A stretch of DNA of 64,000 bases, taken from positions 62,001-126,000 of the forward strand of contig JAETOL010000003.1 of the NCBI GenBank assembly GCA_021771755.1, written 5' to 3'. The stretch is from Lachnospiraceae bacterium (GTDB taxonomy: Bacteria; Bacillota; Clostridia; Lachnospirales; Lachnospiraceae). Shown in pieces: positions 58,856-64,000 of the stretch (position 1 is the first letter of the stretch; each line of letters begins with the position of its first letter). The position numbers and the translations under genes were made by a program. A model generated the notes under the pieces. It was given only the letters and a program-made list of their open reading frames with translations. It made no database searches and was not told the origin of the DNA.

Positions 58856-60739
58856 ATGTTGGAAAAGATCAAAAAGCCAAATGACATTCATAAGATCGCA
58901 CTGGCAGATTTTCCTGAACTGGCAGCAGAGATCCGGCAGTTTCTGATTCAGTCTGTGAGCCATACAGGTGGTCATCTGGCATCAAATCTGGGGGTTGTAG
59001 AGCTGACGCTTGCCCTTCATAATGTTCTGGATCTTCCACAGGATAAGATTATCTGGGATGTAGGGCATCAGGCCTATACGCATAAGATACTTACCGGAAG
59101 GAAAGAGGGCTTTGTCAATCTCCGAAAAGAAGGCGGCATGAGCGGATTTCCCAAAAGAAAGGAAAGCGACTGTGATTCTTTTGACGCAGGACACAGTTCC
59201 AATTCCATTTCTGCAGGTCTTGGGTATGTACGTGCAAGAGACCTTCAGGGACAAAATTATCGTGTGGTTTCTGTGATCGGGGATGGTTCCCTGACAGGCG
59301 GCATGGCTTATGAGGCGATGAATAATGCGGCAGAGCTGAAGACAAATTTTATTATTGTACTGAATGACAATAATATGTCCATCTCAAAAAACGTGGGAGG
59401 GATTTCTTCTTATCTGAGCGCCCTGAGGACTGCTGAAGCCTACACCGGAATGAAAATGAACACCACCAAGGCATTGAAAAAGATCCCAAAGGTGGGACCT
59501 GCGATTGTAGATACTATGCGAAAGACCAAAAGCAGTATCAAACAGCTGATTATTCCGGGAATGTTTTTTGAAAATATGGGGATTACCTATCTGGGGCCGG
59601 TAGACGGTCATAATATGCGTCAGATGATGCGTCTTTTTAATGAGGCAAAAAGAGTAGAAGGACCGGTACTTGTTCATGTATTGACAGAGAAGGGGCGGGG
59701 ATATACTCCGGCTTGTGTCCATCCGGACAGATTCCATGGAACAGGTCCTTTTGATATAAAAACAGGCCGATCATTATCAGAAAAAAAAGTTCCTACCTAT
59801 ACGGATGTTTTTTCTGAGACGATGGCGGCTCTTGGAAAAGAGCAGAAGAAACTGGTGGGGATCACGGCAGCAATGCCGGATGGAACCGGACTTAAAAAAT
59901 TCGGAAAACTGTTTCCGGAGCGTCTGTTTGATGTGGGAATCGCGGAGGAACATGCAGTGTCCTTTGCAGCTGGTCTTGCATTGGGCGGAGTGACGCCTGT
60001 AGTTGCGATTTATTCATCATTTCTTCAGAGGGCTGTAGACCAGATCCTTCATGATGTCTGTATGCAGAATCTCCATGTGGTCTTTGCCATTGACCGTGCC
60101 GGTCTGGTGGGGGCTGACGGTGAAACGCATCAGGGATGCTTTGACCTTTCCTATCTGACCATGATGCCGAATATGACTGTAATGGCGCCTAAAAATCAAT
60201 GGGAACTGGAAAAAATGCTGGAATTTGCTGTATGTGCAGCAGGACCATGTGCGATCCGTTATCCCAGAGGCAATGCCTATCAGGGGCTGAAGGAATTTAA
60301 CGGACCGATCCAGTACGGGAAAAGTGAAGTGATTTCCAGAGGCAGTAAAACGGTGATTCTGTCAGTGGGAAGCATGACGGCTGTCTGCGAACAGGTTTTT
60401 CACGAAATGAAAGCAAGAGGAGAGAATCCGACTTTTGTAAATGCAAGATTTGTGAAACCTCTGGATACAGCTCTTCTGGATGAGCTGGCAAAAGACCACA
60501 GCCTTTTTGTGACTGTGGAAGAAAATGTAAAAAATGGCGGTTTTGGGGAACATGTGGCATCCTATATGGAAGCCTGTCACCCACAGGCAAGAGTTCTTTC
60601 TCTTGCGATCTGGAACCGTTTTGTGGAGCACGGAGAAGTTGACAGTCTGAGAGCCAGAGTAGGACTTTCACCTGTAGAGATCCTCAGTGCCATAGACAAT
60701 GAATTATCAGAAGAAAATGGGTATGAGGAAATAAAATGA
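58856..60739 (+). CDS. dxs: 1-deoxy-D-xylulose-5-phosphate synthase
   Basis: Thiamine-diphosphate enzyme that starts the methylerythritol phosphate pathway, 627 aa. Signatures are GGHLASNLGVVELT near 39-52, the ThDP/Mg motif GDGSLTGGMAYEAMNNA near 141-157, IYSSFLQRAVDQ and DRAGLVGADGETHQG. ATG 58856 lies directly after GGAGG; AGAGG ten bases further up also fits. The tlyA start overlaps its stop as ATGA. The enzyme feeds IspA encoded just upstream. Confidence 0.96.
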   Translation: MLEKIKKPNDIHKIALADFPELAAEIRQFLIQSVSHTGGHLASNLGVVELTLALHNVLDLPQDKIIWDVGHQAYTHKILTGRKEGFVNLRKEGGMSGFPKRKESDCDSFDAGHSSNSISAGLGYVRARDLQGQNYRVVSVIGDGSLTGGMAYEAMNNAAELKTNFIIVLNDNNMSISKNVGGISSYLSALRTAEAYTGMKMNTTKALKKIPKVGPAIVDTMRKTKSSIKQLIIPGMFFENMGITYLGPVDGHNMRQMMRLFNEAKRVEGPVLVHVLTEKGRGYTPACVHPDRFHGTGPFDIKTGRSLSEKKVPTYTDVFSETMAALGKEQKKLVGITAAMPDGTGLKKFGKLFPERLFDVGIAEEHAVSFAAGLALGGVTPVVAIYSSFLQRAVDQILHDVCMQNLHVVFAIDRAGLVGADGETHQGCFDLSYLTMMPNMTVMAPKNQWELEKMLEFAVCAAGPCAIRYPRGNAYQGLKEFNGPIQYGKSEVISRGSKTVILSVGSMTAVCEQVFHEMKARGENPTFVNARFVKPLDTALLDELAKDHSLFVTVEENVKNGGFGEHVASYMEACHPQARVLSLAIWNRFVEHGEVDSLRARVGLSPVEILSAIDNELSEENGYEEIK

Positions 60740-61545
60740 AAAAAAGACTGGATCTTTTGATGATGGAGAGGGCGCTTGCCCCCTCCAGAGAAAAAGCAAA
60801 GGCATATATTATGTCCGGAGATGTTTACGTAGACGGACAGAAGGAAGATAAAGCAGGAACCATGTTTCCGGAAACTGTAAAGATTGAAGTACGGGGAAAC
60901 ACACTTCCCTATGTAAGCCGCGGCGGACTGAAACTGGAAAAAGCAATGAACCATTTCGGCGTTGCCCTGGATGGAAAAGTCTGTATGGACGTAGGCGCTT
61001 CTACAGGGGGATTTACAGACTGTATGCTGCAAAACGGTGCAGTGAAAGTTTATTCTATTGATGTGGGATATGGACAGCTTGACTGGAAACTGCGGAATGA
61101 TCCGCGGGTAGTCTGCATGGAAAAGACAAATATCAGATATGTAGTTCCTGATGATATTCAGGAAGCTGCAGATTTTTCATCTATAGATGTATCATTTATA
61201 TCACTTACAAAAGTCCTGCTTCCGGTAAGAGAACTTTTGACCGGGACAGGAGAGATCGTTTGTCTGATCAAGCCTCAGTTTGAAGCTGGAAGAAAAAAGG
61301 TTGGAAAAAAAGGCGTGGTCCGGGATCCCGCAGTGCATCTGGAAGTGATCGAAAAAGTCATGGAATATGCAATGTCTATTTCATTGGAACCGGCACATCT
61401 TTCTTTTTCGCCGATCAAAGGGCCTGAGGGGAATATTGAATATCTCCTTCACCTGAAAAAACGTCCTGAAGGCACAGCCGTAGTTTCCTGTCTGGAAACA
61501 CAGCCGGAAGAAGTGGTTCGGGATGCACACGCCCAGCTGGATTAA
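60736..61545 (+). CDS. tlyA: TlyA family rRNA (cytidine-2'-O)-methyltransferase
   Basis: 269 aa. The N-terminal S4 RNA-binding domain (about 1-65: RLDLLMMERALAPSREKAKAYIMSGDV) is followed by an FtsJ/RrmJ-type SAM-dependent methyltransferase with motif I DVGASTGGFTDCMLQNGA (near 91-108), the acidic motif SIDVSFISLTKVL, and LIKPQFEAGR. Family members 2'-O-methylate 16S and/or 23S rRNA and some are called haemolysins for historical reasons. The location between dxs and nadK matches other Firmicutes. Confidence 0.94.
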   Translation: MKKRLDLLMMERALAPSREKAKAYIMSGDVYVDGQKEDKAGTMFPETVKIEVRGNTLPYVSRGGLKLEKAMNHFGVALDGKVCMDVGASTGGFTDCMLQNGAVKVYSIDVGYGQLDWKLRNDPRVVCMEKTNIRYVVPDDIQEAADFSSIDVSFISLTKVLLPVRELLTGTGEIVCLIKPQFEAGRKKVGKKGVVRDPAVHLEVIEKVMEYAMSISLEPAHLSFSPIKGPEGNIEYLLHLKKRPEGTAVVSCLETQPEEVVRDAHAQLD

Positions 61546-61557
61546 GAAAGGTTTGAT

Positions 61558-62418
61558 ATGGACAGGTTTTATATAATCACAAACAGCGCCAAAGACAAGG
61601 ATCTGAAACTGACAGGAGAGATTGTTTCCTACCTTAGAAATCATGGAAGAGAATGTCTGGTGCAGCAGGCTGAGCGGAAGCTGGAAGGCAGTTATCATTA
61701 TACCAATCCGGACCTGATCCCGGAAGGGACACAGTGTATTCTTGTTCTGGGAGGCGATGGAACGCTGCTGCAGGCGGCAAGAGATGTGGTGCACAGAGAA
61801 ATTCCTCTTTTGGGAATGAATCTGGGTACTTTGGGATTCCTGGCGGAAGTGGACCGGTATTCGATTTATCCTTCTCTGGATCAGCTGATGGCAGATGATT
61901 ATGAGATTGAAGAACGTATGATGCTGACCGGCAGTGTGTGGAGAGGGGAAAGCCTGATTGGAGAGGATGTTGCTTTAAATGATATTGTGATCTCCAGAGA
62001 CGGTCCCCTTAGAGTGGTGCGGTTTAGAAACTATGTAAATAATGAATATCTGAATTCTTATAATGCAGATGGGATCATTATTTCCACCCCCACAGGCTCT
62101 ACAGGCTACAGCCTTTCCTGTGGAGGTCCGGTGATCTCACCGAATGCATCTATGACGCTGATGACACCGGTTGCACCCCATACTATGAATACCAGAAGTA
62201 TTATTTTTCCGGCAGAAGATGTGATCACTGTAGAGCTTGGAGAAGGAAGAAGACAGGATCAGGAGAAGGGACTGGCCTCCTTTGATGGGGATACCGTGAT
62301 ACCGATGGTCACAGGTGACAGGATTACGATCAGAAAAGCAGCAGTCAGCTGCCGGATACTGAAATTGAATCATTTGAGCTTTGTAGAGGTGCTCAGGCAG
62401 AAAATGCGAGATAATTAA
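61558..62418 (+). CDS. nadK: NAD kinase
   Basis: Phosphorylates NAD to NADP, 286 aa. ATG 61558 follows AAGAAAGG. The diagnostic motifs are LGGDGTLLQAAR near 63-74, GMNLGTLGFLAEV near 86-98, NDIVISRDGPLRVV near 141-154 and STPTGSTGYSLSCGGP near 178-193. It lies between tlyA and argR, the clostridial arrangement. Confidence 0.96.
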   Translation: MDRFYIITNSAKDKDLKLTGEIVSYLRNHGRECLVQQAERKLEGSYHYTNPDLIPEGTQCILVLGGDGTLLQAARDVVHREIPLLGMNLGTLGFLAEVDRYSIYPSLDQLMADDYEIEERMMLTGSVWRGESLIGEDVALNDIVISRDGPLRVVRFRNYVNNEYLNSYNADGIIISTPTGSTGYSLSCGGPVISPNASMTLMTPVAPHTMNTRSIIFPAEDVITVELGEGRRQDQEKGLASFDGDTVIPMVTGDRITIRKAAVSCRILKLNHLSFVEVLRQKMRDN

Positions 62419-62439
62419 GCACCGGACGGAGGTTTTATT

Positions 62440-62892
62440 GTGAAGGTAGCAAGACATGAAAAAATAAAGGAACTGATTCGGCAGTACGATATTGATACGC
62501 AGGAGGAACTGGCAGCACGGCTGAATGAAGCCGGATTTAAGGTAACTCAGGCAACGGTATCCAGAGATATCCGTGCACTGAAAATGACAAAGGTAGCCGA
62601 TGGTGAGGGAAGATCCCGCTATGCCATCCTTCAGGAAATACCCTCCGGATTAGGTGATAAATATACCAGAGTGCTCCATGACGCACTTCTTACGATTGAT
62701 CAAGGACAGAACCTTGTAGTAATAAGGACTGTCCCGGGTATGGCCATGGGAGTGGCGGCAGCGCTGGACGCCCTGGAATGGGAAGAAATCCTGGGATGTA
62801 TTGCCGGTGACGATACGGTAATGTGTGTGGCGCGGACAACGGAAGAAGCCTCCGGCGTGGTAAAACGTCTGAAGAGCATTCTGCAGAGATAG
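62440..62892 (+). CDS. argR: Arginine repressor
   Basis: 150 aa; GTG 62440 follows GACGGAGG. The N-terminal winged helix (about 1-70) carries ELAARLNEAGFKVTQATVSRDI, and the C-terminal hexamerisation and arginine-binding domain carries GMAMGVAAALDALEWEEILGCIAGDDTVMCV, with the GDD residues that bind arginine. It represses arginine biosynthesis elsewhere; near recN it is in its standard Firmicute position. Confidence 0.96.
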   Translation: MKVARHEKIKELIRQYDIDTQEELAARLNEAGFKVTQATVSRDIRALKMTKVADGEGRSRYAILQEIPSGLGDKYTRVLHDALLTIDQGQNLVVIRTVPGMAMGVAAALDALEWEEILGCIAGDDTVMCVARTTEEASGVVKRLKSILQR

Positions 62893-62907
62893 TAGAAAGG
62901 CGATAAA

Positions 62908-64000
62908 ATGTTAGTTCATCTGCATGTAAAAAATCTTGCACTGATCCAGGACATCGAAGTAGAATTTGGACCGGGGCTGAATATCCTTACAGGAGAGACC
63001 GGAGCGGGAAAATCAATTCTTCTTGGCTCCATGCAGTTGATCCTGGGAGGAAGGATCGCAAAAGATATGATACGGGCAGGGGCACCTTATGCATTGGTAG
63101 AACTTCTTTTTCAGGTAGAAAACCGGAAAGCGGAGGATTCTTTAAAACATCTGGGGATTGAACTGGAGGACGGACAGATCCTTCTTTCACGAAAGATCAC
63201 AGATGGAAGAAGCATCAACAAAATCAATGGGGAAACCTGCACAGTAAGCCAGATGAAGGCCGCAGCATCCTGTCTTCTGGACATCCATGGACAGCACGAG
63301 CATCAGTCTCTTCTGTATCAGGATAAACAGCTGGAAATCCTGGATGCATACGGTAAAGAAAAAATACAGCCTGCAAAAGATCAGGTAAAGGAAATCTATG
63401 ATTCTTATCGCAGATGTGTCCAGCGGCTGAAAGAACTGGATACAGACGAAGAACAGCGAAACAGAGAAAAAGCTTTTCTGGAATTCGAAATAGAAGAGAT
63501 TGAAAAAGCGCATCTGGTATCCGGAGAGGATGAAGAACTGGAAACTTTATACCGCAAGCTGAATAATGGAAAGCTGATACTTGAAACACTTCAGGCGGTT
63601 CATGGGCTGACCGGATATGATCAGGGTGCGGGGGATGCAGTTGGTACTGCCGCAAGAGAATTGTCCAAGGTGACAGAATATGATCCTCAATTGGAAACCA
63701 TGTCACAGTCCCTTCAGGAAATCGATGCCTTGCTGAATGATTTTAACAGAGAACTTTCTTCCTATGTGGAAGATCTGAGTTTTGATGATGAAACATTCTA
63801 TGAGACAGAAAGGCGCCTGGATCTGATCAATGGACTGAAGGCAAAATATGGACGCACGATAGAAGATATCCTTGCTTATCAGGAGAGGCAGCAGAAAAAA
63901 CTGGAAGATCTTTCAAAATATGAAGAAAATTTCCTGAAAGCAAAAGAGGAACTGAAAAAAACAGAGCATCAGCTTGAAAAAGCATCGCATGTTTTGTCAG
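62908..64000 (+). CDS. recN: DNA repair protein RecN, 3'-truncated by the window
   Basis: SMC-like repair ATPase. ATG 62908 has AGAAAGG upstream; 364 codons are visible and the frame stays open to base 64000. The N-terminal ATPase part has NILTGETGAGKSILLGSMQLILGG (Walker A GETGAGKS about 31-38), the RecN-specific LDIHGQHEHQSLL and then the first half of a long coiled coil (from about residue 150 on, rich in Glu/Lys). The second coil and the signature/Walker B half are outside the window. Confidence 0.95.
   Translation, partial: MLVHLHVKNLALIQDIEVEFGPGLNILTGETGAGKSILLGSMQLILGGRIAKDMIRAGAPYALVELLFQVENRKAEDSLKHLGIELEDGQILLSRKITDGRSINKINGETCTVSQMKAAASCLLDIHGQHEHQSLLYQDKQLEILDAYGKEKIQPAKDQVKEIYDSYRRCVQRLKELDTDEEQRNREKAFLEFEIEEIEKAHLVSGEDEELETLYRKLNNGKLILETLQAVHGLTGYDQGAGDAVGTAARELSKVTEYDPQLETMSQSLQEIDALLNDFNRELSSYVEDLSFDDETFYETERRLDLINGLKAKYGRTIEDILAYQERQQKKLEDLSKYEENFLKAKEELKKTEHQLEKASHVLS

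Noticed and set aside
1..64000. CRISPR arrays, insertion sequences, prophage or plasmid functions
   Set aside because: I saw no regularly spaced repeats, transposase motifs, integrases, terminase or capsid proteins. The AT-rich island at 22-31 kb has no visible mobility genes or att-like flanking repeats.

Overview
The window is a chromosomal segment of a spore-forming, anaerobic, low-to-mid-GC Firmicute, most likely a gut Lachnospiraceae of the Blautia/Ruminococcus/Dorea type (the genus is inference). Evidence is the complete spoIIIAA-AH sporulation operon, a type III glutamine synthetase, SD-rich gene starts with frequent GTG/TTG starts, a cobalamin riboswitch, several simple-sugar ABC systems, and the clostridial order Asp23-nusB-xseA-xseB-ispA-dxs-tlyA-nadK-argR-recN. 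All protein genes I can support are on the + strand. Only a tRNA-Val/tRNA-Met pair is on the minus strand.

Layout. 1-4.1 kb: the end of a rhamnose-type ABC sugar importer (two permeases and a binding protein) with an AraC regulator. 4.4-4.7 kb: minus-strand tRNAs with their own promoter and terminator. 4.8-11.2 kb: nucleoside deaminase, lipid kinase, glutamine synthetase III and a MoxR ATPase/VWA protein pair. 11.3-17.4 kb: an oppBCDFA oligopeptide importer whose binding protein looks circularly permuted. 17.5-22.0 kb: an OPT-family transporter coupled to a PqqD-like protein, a YitT membrane protein and a CdaR/PucR-type regulator. 22.1-31.3 kb: an AT-richer catabolic island with a LacI regulator under a 34-bp palindromic operator, an LsrB/RhaS-class ABC importer, two M24 pita-bread hydrolases that lack the usual metal ligands, and an MFS protein that seems to have lost an internal segment. 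31.4-36.9 kb: ftsE, ftsX, a CtpA-type protease, DegV and a secreted fibronectin-III/lysozyme-like protein. 37.0-43.05 kb: a cobalamin riboswitch with attenuator controlling an exported CbiK-like chelatase, a two-repeat NEAT-like secreted protein and a BtuFCD-like importer. 43.1-48.7 kb: FtsW/RodA, acyl carrier protein, GltX, a short UvrD-like helicase and a 4'-phosphopantetheinyl transferase. 48.8-53.7 kb: spoIIIAA-AH. 53.7-64 kb: prfC, then the Asp23-to-recN housekeeping cluster; recN runs off the window.

The most notable items are the apparent circular permutation of OppA, the LacI-controlled operon pairing an importer with two creatinase-like M24 proteins of unknown substrate, and the B12-controlled cluster that puts a tetrapyrrole metal chelatase outside the membrane beside a NEAT-like protein and an importer. 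Function beyond family level is inference throughout, because no database search could be run.
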